A model generated the notes under the pieces. The model searched no databases. It was not told where the DNA came from and saw only the letters and a list, made by a program, of their open reading frames with translations. The position numbers and the translations under genes are program-made. Below, piece after piece: positions 11,601-22,009 of a stretch of DNA of 64,000 nucleotides. This stretch comes from Fragilaria radians (Eukaryota > Bacillariophyta > Fragilariophyceae > Fragilariales > Fragilariaceae), in NCBI GenBank assembly GCA_900642245.1, contig CAAAJI010000001.1, positions 805,765 to 869,764 on the forward strand, in the 5' to 3' direction. The number at the start of each line of letters is the position of its first letter. Positions within the stretch are counted from its first letter, which is position 1.

Positions 11601-11751
11601 TGGGAAGGAATTAGGAATCAATAAAGAGCAAGTCCCTATTCAAGTGGCCACTGTCGCGAATGACTTAGACGTACCCAATAAGGCATGCCAAGGTGCGGTT
11701 GCTTCTGTACATATTTTAGAGTTATCATCCGGTAATGCAGCGACAAGCTGA
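8663..11751 (+). CDS. MscS-family mechanosensitive ion channel
   Basis: Three exons, 8663-10990, 11050-11161 and 11228-11751; introns of 59 and 66 nt (GTAAGT..AAAG, GTAAGG..ACAG) join in frame to give 987 aa. The N-terminal 230 residues are hydrophilic. Membrane segments lie near residues 253-278, 292-318, 328-352 and 393-415. A long acidic cytosolic stretch follows, then the pore-forming pair near 728-775. After the pore comes the MscS beta domain, with FRRPFDIGDRIVI split from DINLWCTTLRF by intron 2, then NNGTLSALRITNCNRSP. This order is that of the plant and fungal MSL10-like eukaryotic channels, which open under membrane tension and help osmotic adjustment. Which membrane it occupies cannot be told; no plastid or mitochondrial presequence is seen. 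Confidence 0.88.
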
Positions 11752-12905
11752 GACAAGCTTTAAGTATTGGAACGTAATTGTGATGCATCCTTTACACGTC
11801 GAAGGTGATATAGAATGGTTACGACACAAGTATCCTTTTTTTCGTTTTACCTAGATCAAGCGTCCTTGTCAAATTATCTTGAAATTATATTTCAAGACAA
11901 TTGACATTACCTTTGATGACCTGACATGTTAGTTAATTCTCAGTGGTAAGTCTCATATGAACTAATTGGTACTAAAGAGTTCCCTTAAATATGAAGTGTA
12001 AATTTAGTTACTGATGATTTCTGACTGTTTCTAACTCTGGTTTATTCTGTGATACTGCGCTTATGCTGTCAATAATCAATTTCGCATCCTCTTATTTTGA
12101 TAACTTAACTTTTTCTCTTATTATTTTGATAGAAGGAAACAAAATGAATAGTTAATCATAACTTTGCACAAGGAGACATACGCATCAGAATTTCCGCATT
12201 CACATGTTTCCTCTTTCTAAAAATTCTGAACATTTTTAATAATACCATTATCCAAAGTTCCTACTATATGGTATATCCGATGCCATCAAAAAGTTCATAA
12301 GATGTATGAACCGTTTAAATCATATCTTAAACAAATATACAAAAGTCAAATCATTTAAATAAGGCATACTTCTGTTTCAATTCCAGTCATGTGAATCATT
12401 TCATCTCCTGCTTTGTTCATCTTAAGACTATCTATACACTGATCAAACCTTAAAAAGTGTGTTATGTATTCTAAGAAAAATTAAATACTTCTTGTTAGGT
12501 TGTTGATTATTTCTTCTATTCCAATAATCCAATGACACACGTTTTCCTTCCAAAGCAACACCCAATTCGTTATGTTGATCACGCAGAATGCATTTTTTTC
12601 TTGTAATCAATTAACACCACTTACAGCCATGAGCTCCACACCATGCAATATTTCCCTCTTTGCTAAATGGCTTTTTCTATAAACACTTCAGCAAATCAAG
12701 AGTTAAGATTTCCCTTTCCGTTTGATTGTTAGAAATGAAGTAATGGAATCAGAAGCGTCAAATTAATTATCAAGAGTAACTTTTCTTCGTCTTCGGGTGT
12801 TTTTCAAGATTTTCCGAACCCTGCAACGTTGTAGATGTCAAAACTCTCAGCGAACAAATCTACTTGCAGTGACAATCAAAGTTTTGAAATTGTTCCTCTA
12901 CCAAG
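11752..12905. other. Non-coding stretch
   Basis: AT-rich, with no credible ORF. It holds the 3' UTR of the channel gene and the promoter of the next gene. Confidence 0.5.
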
Positions 12906-13973
12906 ATGGTGGCCCCCCCAATCAAAACTCGAATTACAAGACTATTAAAGTGCCGCTATCCGATTATTTTACCTGGTATGTCATGGATTTCCAAGCCAGA
13001 ATTGGTAGCTGCTGTATCGAACGCCGGAGGAGTTGGAATATTGGCAACTGGTCCATTATCACCCAAAGAAACAGAGGAGTCCATTCAAAGAATACGACAG
13101 TTAACTGACAAGAACTTTGGTGTAGGAGTGACACTATTAATGCCTGGATCGAAAGAAAATGCAGAAATCGCCTTAAGGGAACAAGTTGGACTTATTAATA
13201 TTAGCTTGGGTAAGGCACAATGGATTGCCGATGAAGTCCATTCTTATGGAGGCACCGTATTAGCGACAGTAACCAATCGACAGCATGCACAGGCAGCACT
13301 TGATGCTGGTGCCGATGCATTCATGGTTACGGGATACGAAGCTGCTGCACATGGCAGTGAAGTTGGGAATATTTCTCTCATTCCCAGTTTTGCTCAGAGT
13401 TTTCCAGATGTTCCGATAGTTGCAGCCGGGGGATTTGCGACAGGATCTGGCTTATCCGCAGCGCTAACACTTGGAGCGGATGCAATCGCAATGGGAAGTA
13501 GGTTTGCTGTATCACGAGAAAGCTCGCTCTCCCAGGCTGCAAAGGACGCCATCTGTTCTTCCTCAGAGGTAGAAACGATTTATGGATCAAACTTTGACGG
13601 CATATCGGCACGAGTCTTGAAGACTCCCATTTCTCAACGCTTAATGAACAAGCCACCAGCTCTCCCTATTGTCATTTGGCGAGCCTTGAAGGCATCGCGT
13701 GACTTCTCTATCCCCCTATGGAAAGTCCTCCCGGGACTTTTGACGCAATGGGATAAACTCTTTGCCGTGGCACAGTTTGGAGCAGCCACAAAGTACCTTG
13801 AATCAGCAACCATTCATGGAGATTTGCTAAATGGTGTTCAGTTTGTCGGTCAATCTCAAGGAATGATTCATAGTATTGAAGGCGTAGATGAAATTGTTCA
13901 AAAAATCATGGCAGATGCCGCAAATGCGAGCACTAGAACAGCATCGTGCTTCTCCAGGGCTGACTTAGAATAA
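12906..13973 (+). CDS. Nitronate monooxygenase (2-nitropropane dioxygenase family)
   Basis: FMN-dependent TIM-barrel enzyme that oxidises toxic alkyl nitronates; the family also includes the enoyl reductase FabK. The 355-aa single-exon frame starts at an ATG (AAGATGG). It shows the N-terminal YPIILPGMSWISKPELVAAV, GGVGILATG, NFGVGVTLLMPG, ALDAGADAFMVTGYEAAAHG, the phosphate-binding VPIVAAGGFATGSGLSAAL and GADAIAMGSRF. The usual EAGGH active-site motif reads EAAAH here: the catalytic His is kept but the two Gly are Ala. There is no organelle presequence, so it is probably cytosolic. The C-terminal 100 residues, with LLNGVQFVGQSQGMI, follow the family. FabK-like function is less likely because of the overall match to eukaryotic NMO-like proteins. 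Confidence 0.88.
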   Translation: MVAPPIKTRITRLLKCRYPIILPGMSWISKPELVAAVSNAGGVGILATGPLSPKETEESIQRIRQLTDKNFGVGVTLLMPGSKENAEIALREQVGLINISLGKAQWIADEVHSYGGTVLATVTNRQHAQAALDAGADAFMVTGYEAAAHGSEVGNISLIPSFAQSFPDVPIVAAGGFATGSGLSAALTLGADAIAMGSRFAVSRESSLSQAAKDAICSSSEVETIYGSNFDGISARVLKTPISQRLMNKPPALPIVIWRALKASRDFSIPLWKVLPGLLTQWDKLFAVAQFGAATKYLESATIHGDLLNGVQFVGQSQGMIHSIEGVDEIVQKIMADAANASTRTASCFSRADLE

Positions 13974-15202
13974 TGGCAGCACAAAGTCGTAACAGAAGAC
14001 TAGACAGTCATCAAATCAACAAATAATTGCCTACCATATGTAAAAAATGAAGTAATTGTTTTATAGAATAGTTAAGATCAGGTGCTTTCTAGTAATTCTT
14101 TGTTGATTAAGAACTTGATTTACAGTACCACGGACATGATCAGCACCATTTTCCCTCATCTTTTCGGGCACAACTGCGGTTTCCAGAGCTTGTATGGGAA
14201 TTTGAGGGGGCACGTGAATTTTTGCGGACTTCAGATTTTTGGATTAATTCATCAATACCATCACCATGTATGGTAGTAGTATTGTTAGCGAAAGGCAAGA
14301 TTTGACATAGGAGAAGAATGGATGGCCAACAACAGAAGCAGATAGCTTTCCTCTCTTTACTTCTTCCAAAACTGCTTAAGTTCACCTGGATATTGTGGGA
14401 ATAAATGTAATTCATGGCAAATTTCAGAACGTAGAGCAGTAACATGTTCCCTTAGCAGCATATTCTTGCTTGGCACACAATATCTGAAGAGTAAGAAAAT
14501 AAAATTTCCTTTTCCAACATGCTGAACATAGTTTTGATACCTTGCTGCTGCAAGATATTAATCTTTTGATATCTTGCAGTGGCTAGATATCAAACTGAGA
14601 TGAAGTCACAGCAATAGAAGATATAGCTTCTACAGATTGAAATGCAGTGACGCTCCATGGAATAACTTGAGAACACAGGGAATTCAGCAAAAGAATCAGA
14701 AGAAAGCAAAAGTGCCAGTACTATTGTTATGTTGTTTTGATGTTCCAATGTCAAATAAATTCTTCCTGTCAGAATTAGATTTGAAATAAAGTATGAGGGT
14801 GTACTAGAATATTCCCTCTTTCTATTTTGAATGGAAACTTTTACCCAATTTGCTTCCACATGATGAAGTTTTGCATGTATTTTGGAAGGATATGTATCAT
14901 CACAGAAGCTTAAATAAACAGAGTTTCTGTTTTAAAATTCTGATCTATAATTTCTGAATAGTGTTGAGCATTTACAGACAAGATAGGGGCAATAATGGTG
15001 AGGGGAAATAAATAGCACGTGACCAGTCTTCATCCGTATCATTTGAAACAGGATGTTGTAGGAATTCAAAAATTTCGAATGCCTTGAAGGAAGGAATCGA
15101 CTATACATGAATGCACTGGCAAAGTAAGTATGGAGGAACTACTCTACTCCTTTTTGGCAGAAAAGAAAATTCCAGTGTCACAACCAAGATTTCGTTTTCA
15201 CG
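13974..15202. other. Non-coding stretch
   Basis: Only short ORFs without recognisable motifs. No repeat or RNA gene seen. Confidence 0.5.
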
Positions 15203-16158
15203 ATGTCCGTGTTGAACTCCATACTTCACGACCCTACCATCTTACCTGTGGGCACGACCATATTGATGTGTCATATTTCGTTATTCTTGATGTTTAAATA
15301 TGTATGTCCCAAGGGACCTTGGAAAGATTTACCCTCCTTCACTGCCCACCAAGTGATTGCATTAATCTTGATGATATACCAGACTTACCTTGGCTTTCAA
15401 AATTATCAGTTCCGGGGCATGTTGCGCATCAATGAAGGAGGACTTTACATGTCACGATTCACAATAGGGGTACGTTGACATGTCAACTCGAATTTCCTGT
15501 GGTGTTCCTTGGATACTTTTTCGTTCTTGAATCTCAACTCGTTTACGTTTTTCATTGCCTTATAGTCTATGTTAATGTGGGATATTCCTGTGGGGTTCTT
15601 AAGTGATGGAATGGGCGATCCAATCATGCATGTGCATCACATCGGGTTTTTCATTGTTGCAACCATTGCCCTTGGCATGTATTCCAATGGTATTCCCATC
15701 GGGTCTGCATACGCACCCTTCTTTTTCGGGGTAATTGAGTTAAGCAGTATCCCATTAACAATCGTGGATGGTAAGTATCTTTAGACTTTGTACATGAGAA
15801 TGTGCAACTTCTGACTACTTCTAAATTTCGATCAGTATTCCATCCGAAACAAAAGGCATGGAACGAATATCTTGCCTCCTCCAAGATTCTACAGGTAATC
15901 AATGAAATAAGCCGAGTTTCGTTTGCTCTTCTCTACGTGGTTTGTCGTGTGATATATTTCCCATATGTTGTCCTTTCTGGTGTTTTACCAGACAGTCTAC
16001 ACTCTGCAAACATCCATCCAGAACTTACGGTGCCCCTATATGCAATCATGATTCTCGCAGTACTCTTTACCCTTTTGCAACTCTACTGGGGTTCATTAGT
16101 TATTCGACAGATTGCCAAAGCATTATTGGGTAATGAAAGCAAAAGAAAGGAAGAATAA
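15203..16158 (+). CDS. TLC-domain (TRAM-LAG1-CLN8) multi-pass membrane protein
   Basis: Three exons, 15203-15469, 15566-15770 and 15836-16158; introns of 96 and 65 nt (GTACGT..ATAG, GTAAGT..TCAG) join in frame to 264 aa. About six hydrophobic segments. Exon 2 holds the TLC hallmarks: DPIMHVHHIGFFIV with the paired His, followed by FFFGVIELSSIPL with the Glu-Ser characteristic of TLCD/TMEM56-type proteins. TLC proteins act in ER or plasma membrane lipid metabolism or sensing; ceramide synthases are one branch, but the extended Lag1p catalytic motif is not evident, so the TMEM56/TLCD branch is favoured. The first 20 residues contain the first membrane segment and no separate presequence. Confidence 0.8.
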
Positions 16159-17909
16159 TTCAACTCGTACTGGAAAAAAGGTCATGAGGGGAAGTTAGGA
16201 AATAGCTAGAGTTTATCTTCGTCGTACATCCTAGTGCTCGTGATTCCATGGTTTTGTGAATATCAAAACAAGCGAAAAGACTAAGTACTCTTATTAAGCT
16301 GAAAATCAAGTTAAGAATACGAGGTAAAAAAGATACGTTAAGAAATTCATACTTTTTCCTCTTGGATCTGATGATTAGAATTTCTATAATTGTTGCTTGA
16401 CATAAACCATTCAAAATTGATCCTTTGGAGTGGATTGTATTAATATCTTGTTTCTCCTCTTCCACGACAAGATATTTTTATCGTTGACTGTGTCTAGCGT
16501 TCATTAATTACAAGTTTTCATGTACAGTATTCCTCATTTCCTAATAACGTAAATCTAATCTATCCCTTACAAGTATATCAATCAGCCTCACAATCATGAC
16601 ATATGTATCGTAGTATCGGTTCTCATATCATCTTGTGGATGACTATGAAGTGGAAAACATCCTTTCAGTGACAATTATTTGAGGCGTTGTGAAATTCGTA
16701 GTTGTGGGGACATCACCCTGATAAAATGAATAGGTATAACTCCTCGTCCCATGAATGTGTGATATGGTTGGTAGAATCTGACGATGGATTCCATTGTCTA
16801 AACAAATTACTTGATCTTTGGATTTCATGCATCCCATAATGACCAAAATTCAGAGAAAGAGTCGCTATGACAATAAAAGTGACTGAAGAAGAACGACATT
16901 TGAAAGGTGAACGGAACTTCCGTGGATCGCGTTGAATATCAAACAGATTTCTCGGGAAATCCACGACTCATCAAGCGACTCAAATTCGTCGTCCACTTGA
17001 AAAATTTCAAATTGCATGGCTATTTTGGACAAAACTGTATTTTAATGTTACTACTGTGGAACGATTATGACATCTCTTTATAAATTCAATCATTTGATTT
17101 TTCATTGCGTAGCCAGCGACATGAGATACATGATTTGTTGCCGTGAAAGAGTGGAATAAGTGGGAAAAATCGTAGAGTCATCGCATTGCCATGTGTGAGA
17201 ATTATATTTTTGCCAGAGCTCTATGTGCAGGCAGAGGTTACGGATGCACAACTTACTTTTTTGAAAGTACCTATGCAATGCACAGCACCATCTTTTTTTT
17301 GTGCCACACGAAATAACGCAAATGAGAATTGGATATATATAAGCTAGTAAGATAACAAGATTTGTGATTGCAATAACATTGCATTGTATAAGTCCACAGA
17401 TATTCGACTAGATGGTAGGTTGATTGAAGCTTATGACTTTGAAAAAGATATTAGGTTAATTTCTTCAAGAATACGTCCATATTAGTTTCTTTTTTGAAGT
17501 TTTTCCTACATGATTAAAGCTGTCTATGCTGGAGATCAGATCGAGTACAATAAGTGGCAGCCGGGTAGCCAAACTTTCAATTGAGAATACCTTTTGCTTA
17601 TTTACCATTTAGTACATCCATAGTTACGGTACCTGAATTCATAGTGTTGGTAACGATAAAATATCACTTTGGTTACTGAATTGATGCTTTGGTATTCAAA
17701 TGCCACTTATAAATTGCAACTATGATGGCTATTAAGTTTTGACTGTGACAATGTTTGCTTGCATGCTTCATAATTGCCTAGTTGATTGCCCAATTTCAAA
17801 ATAATGAATTGGACTAGAATTAGTAGTAACCTTGGCTAGTACAGTGTTTCAAATTGTCCCTAACAGTACTCAGTACGGATGGATCATCACCACACGTTTT
17901 TTTATTACA
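16159..17909. other. Non-coding stretch
   Basis: Short AT-rich ORFs only. The last 100 bp are the promoter and leader of the MYG1-family gene. Confidence 0.5.
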
Positions 17910-18995
17910 ATGTTTGTATCCAAAGCAGTGCAAGCATCTTGGTTAATAATTTCGTTTTCGCTCATTAAAACAGTGTCAGCCTGGGTTACAATGACCTACA
18001 AACGGGCAAAGGTAGATTCTGTAACCTCTCTTAAAAGAATTGGTACCCATTCTGGTACATTTCAGGCTGATGAAGCCTTGGGTGTTTGGATGTTGCGTCA
18101 AGTGTCTGATTACCGTAACTCAGAAGTAGTGCGGTCAAGATCTCCCGACGTACTAAAAGATCTAGATATTGTTTTAGACGTGGGTGGTACATACGATCAT
18201 TCCATTCGGCGTTATGATCATCATCAACGAGGTTACGATGAATATTTTGAACCAGGACGTTGTACCAAATTAAGTGCATCCGGGTTGATTTATCGCCACT
18301 ATGGTAAGGAAGTCTTGAAAGCTTTCTATCCTGAAATATCTGACAACGATTTAGAATGGGCGTATGTGAAAATTTATGACTCCCTTTTGGAGGCTCTCGA
18401 TGCTATTGACACCGGTGTTGAGCCTGCAGATTCTCTTCGCTACCGCGATGGAACAGGTTTGTCATCACGTGTCGGGCGTTTGAATCCTCGTTGGAACGAG
18501 GTAGATGAGAATGGAATTACTCCCAATATGGATGTCAGATTTGAAGAGGCATCCAAAATTTGTGGGCAAGATTTCATTTCTGTCATGGTGAAAGTTGTTG
18601 AATCTGACCTCCCAGCTCGAGCAGTTGTTGAACAAGCAATCCTTGATAGATTTAACATTGACCAATCAGGAGAAGTAATATCGTTTCCAACTGGAGGCCT
18701 TCCTTGGAAAGGACATTTGTATGAGCTTGAGAAAAGCCATAATGTTGAAAAAATCATCAAATTCGTGTTGTACGTAGATGAAAGTGGCATGTGGAGAGTT
18801 CAAGCTGTGACAGTTGAAGGCAAAGCATTTGAAAATCGATTGAGCTTACCAGAAGCATGGCGTGGTGTACGAGATGAAGATTTGACTTCAATCACAGGGA
18901 TACCAGGATGCAGATTTTGCCATGCTGCTGGCTTTATTGGGGGCAACGATACGTTTGAAGGTGCTTTGGAAATGGCCAAAACTGCATTGAAATAG
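17910..18995 (+). CDS. MYG1 family protein (DHH-like exonuclease family)
   Basis: 361-aa frame. The upstream in-frame extension lacks an ATG, so I start at ATG 17910 (an inner ATG at 17991 is possible). It matches MYG1 along its length: RIGTHSGTFQADEALGVWML, DIVLDVGGTYDHS, RRYDHHQRGYDEYF, KLSASGLIYRHYG, VGRLNPRWNE and GIPGCRFCHAAGFIGG. In animals MYG1 is a 3'-5' RNA exonuclease acting in mitochondria and nucleus. The usual first metal motif F-H-x-D-E reads FQADE here, His replaced by Gln, while the RYDHH motif is intact; activity may be altered. The N-terminus is hydrophobic then basic, with a VSA-W junction near residue 25 that resembles a diatom plastid presequence, but a mitochondrial signal or translation from the inner ATG is equally possible. 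Confidence 0.85.
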   Translation: MFVSKAVQASWLIISFSLIKTVSAWVTMTYKRAKVDSVTSLKRIGTHSGTFQADEALGVWMLRQVSDYRNSEVVRSRSPDVLKDLDIVLDVGGTYDHSIRRYDHHQRGYDEYFEPGRCTKLSASGLIYRHYGKEVLKAFYPEISDNDLEWAYVKIYDSLLEALDAIDTGVEPADSLRYRDGTGLSSRVGRLNPRWNEVDENGITPNMDVRFEEASKICGQDFISVMVKVVESDLPARAVVEQAILDRFNIDQSGEVISFPTGGLPWKGHLYELEKSHNVEKIIKFVLYVDESGMWRVQAVTVEGKAFENRLSLPEAWRGVRDEDLTSITGIPGCRFCHAAGFIGGNDTFEGALEMAKTALK

Positions 18996-21156
18996 GAGTG
19001 ACATCAGTAATTGAAATTTTATCCTTTGTTATTCTCTCTAGAATGGCTGTTTCTCCTGAGTCATCTGAAAATCGCTTAGATAATACTTTAGAATCCGCTT
19101 TACATTTTAGGTTCTGGGCGATTCAGTTTCATTTATTTGATGATGTACGGACAGAGAACATAGTTTTTGACTTCTGTAGTCATTTATGACATCAATCGAA
19201 TCTTCTGAGAATAAATAAAAATACTTTCATGCTTCCATTTCAAGGCCCTTAATGCTTGATTTTCTAACTCTTGATTTCTTCTTTTTTCTATTAGTGAAAC
19301 ACAATTTATTTCTTCCTTTTGGTCATCTGCTTCTGGATTTTTTTTTCGCCAGCTAGATTCCTCGTGGGAAAAAGAGATTATCAACTCTGTAATTCTCTAG
19401 AAGCTTCTAATGTTTCCAAATATCTCAGCATTAACGCTTGTGACATGGGTATTTTATGGCTTCTTTTCAACCCTAGGATATTTCTGATCCAGCCTTGTTT
19501 TATGTCCTTTGCCTATGTGGAGGCTTACCCAATTATTATGAAAATAATTTACGTTTCCCTACGCAGAGAAAAAAATAACAGAGTACTAGATACGAGTGTT
19601 TTCGGGTGAAATTCTGAGCTAATTGAAAATGCACTGTGAGAGGTTCGTCAGAGTTCCTCTAATCTGCACTTGAATGGGTAGTGGAATTTAATTTTTCTAA
19701 ATTTTATTCCATGTTTTATATAGTCACGTTTTTGATGATACAAGAACTATGATTGCTTCCTGTCTGAACTTTAAATAGAATTTACAGTTGTGATGGAGGA
19801 TACCAAATTGTTGGAGGAAGATGAAATCAGCATCGAATTGAAACTGAATTGAAATATGAGAATTGATTTCGACTACAAACGTATATTGCAGTTGGAGTAA
19901 TTGTGACATCGGGAGTAGTAATCTGATCATAAATTTGCAACCCATAAAAGTCAAACAGGATCTTGACATGAGGCATACAAAAAACAAACCTTAATAACAC
20001 GAGGAGGCGATGAGTCTTAGTCACTGATAGTTTGAACTGAATTTCTAGAAAATCCTAGTAGCAAGTATTTCACTACAAAGTGCTAGATCTATTCAAACAA
20101 GACATTGGGATATATTTGAACGTGTACATAAATGCTGTTGGCAATGATGAGCATGCGAGCTTTTCTTCGTTCAAATGACGCCAAGAGAGTTGTTTGATAA
20201 AAAAATGCAATCATTGAACAATTCTTTTAGAAAACAAGATTTATTTGTTAAAGCACAGCCAAAATATTTCTAAGTCACAGAATAGCATTTACGAAATATA
20301 TGGTGTTGTCTTGTAGTTTCACAAAGGCAAAAAAAGATTTTTTCCCTGTGCGAAATAATTTTTGTGCATTGTTTATTTTTTTACTTGACCTAGGAGCATG
20401 AGCTAGAATACCAATAAAGAACAAACGATTCAATCAGTTACGGCGTGTAATGGCACTTATGTAAAGTATTTCAATATGATCGAAGGCGTACGTGCGAAAA
20501 CGAAGTAAGAGTCACCAACCAGCTGAATACAAAAAGACTAGTTTCCTAAAATGTCATAGAAACGAAAGATTTTGCTTTATTCATAAATGTAGAGAGAAGA
20601 ATTTAATTTGTCCCTTGACTAGGTTCCAAACTATTCATTGTTCCCCATATCTTCTGAAGGCATTATCATCATCTCTCCCAAACTATGATATGTAATTCAC
20701 AAGAGCTGCTACTCGTTCAAGCTTGCTGCTGTCTAAAGAAACGTATAAATCGCACCTTTAGGAATCAATACGCGATTGCAAAATAAAATACATCTTAACG
20801 TTCCCGGTGCTTTCGAGTAACAATTGGAGACAGACGGCATCCAAGAAATTTCAAAATCTCCTTGGTGAAGTTTGACAAATCCAGCATGCAAAAAAAGGAG
20901 AGTGAAGCATTCCTAGCGCTAAAGCAAGAACTCAATAGCGTATCTGACATCTGGAATGTATTTCAAATTTCATCGAATGCCATCTCATAAATGAATTTGA
21001 ATGCTAGAATGCTTTGACTTACGAAACTAAATCTTTGCCAAACCATCCTCTGCGAATTTTAACAAAGTCTGTCATTCAAAAGCTCATGCTTCTTTTCCAT
21101 AGGATCTTCCTCCGTAATTCTCATTCGCAATAAAATACTATTACACTTTAAGGGTA
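18996..21156. other. Non-coding stretch
   Basis: Low-complexity AT-rich DNA with several short ORFs of no evident coding character. No RNA gene or repeat recognised. Confidence 0.5.
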
Positions 21157-21400
21157 TTAGCCGAAGATGCTCTCAATGAATTGTTCACACCAACCTTTGA
21201 GATCCCCAATGATATCAATTGACAATGCCTTTTCATCAACATCAACGTCCTCCTGACTTTGCAAAGAACAAAAATACCAATACACTATCAGAGTATCAGT
21301 CAAACACGCTATCGATGAATTCTTCACTCCAACCTTTGAGATCCCCAATAATTTCTATTGACGATGCATCTTCATCGACATCAACGCCCTTCTGATTTTG
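21157..21400 (-). repeat. Tandem duplication of the terminal coding segment
   Basis: Segment 21296-21400 and segment 21157-21260 are about 80% alike in the same orientation, with a period of about 139 bp. Both begin with TCTTTGCAAA/GTCAG-type sequence and both end at a stop codon in the corresponding place. Confidence 0.85.
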
Positions 21401-22009
21401 CAAAGAAGTAGATACAGGAAAAGTGTGCATTGACTGTTCGTTGTATAATTTGTAAACGTTACTTGAATGCCCACTCCTGGTCGCTGTGGATGAAGCAATG
21501 CTTCTATATTCTTGATTTTGCATTGCCAGATAATCGATAACAAATTGATTCTTGTAAGTTTGTAAATCATCTAACGAACTTAAGTCTTTTATCAGCGCTT
21601 CTTGCTGGCCATTATCAAGGGGGGTATCAATCTCGTGAGACACACGATTTCGTTTTGAAGGTAGAAGGCCGTGACTGTGTCTCTTCACGAAGTTTCTCTT
21701 GGCAACTATCAGAGCGCAGACCTCACACCATCGAAAAACTCGCCCAGTTTTCACACAAGTTGGATGACTACAGAACAGAGTCATCCCATGCGAAACGTCA
21801 GGAGGAAGTTCGATGTAGGCTGACTCTGGGTTGTGAGTTTCGCAAACATTCCTAGCCTTACAAGGGTATCTTTTTATAACACTTTTCATGGACGGCGTTA
21901 ACGGGCTTATCGTGGAGAACATTTCTTCCGCTGTTTTGGAATAATCTGTGCTCATGGCCATTAAATTACTTTTCAGCTGCTGATTTCTCATGTCGTCATG
22001 AAGTGGCAT
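21157..22009 (-). CDS. Cys/His-rich protein of unknown function with duplicated 3' end
   Basis: The main frame runs from ATG 22009 to the stop at 21296 (237 aa). I do not recognise a named domain. A probable zinc-binding core contains Cys50, Cys56, His59, then Cys80 and Cys85 (CSHPTC), Cys95 and Cys98 (WCEVC), and the conserved-looking VAKRNFVKRHSHGL with His111 and His113. Proteins with this HG..LxCSHPxC..SGRxFRxC pattern are, from memory, an expanded family in diatoms. The C-terminus is acidic and ends IEIIGDLKGWSEEFIDSVFD. Just beyond its stop a second version of this end is encoded in 21252-21157 (IDIIGDLKGWCEQFIESIFG), preceded by its own TTTGCAAAGTCAG acceptor-like sequence. Splicing from a possible GTATCT donor inside the first copy would join it in phase, so alternative C-termini are possible. 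Confidence 0.65.

Noticed and set aside
12797..13108. 103-aa plus-strand ORF overlapping the nitronate monooxygenase start
   Set aside because: Different frame, no motif; the NMO frame is clearly the coding one.
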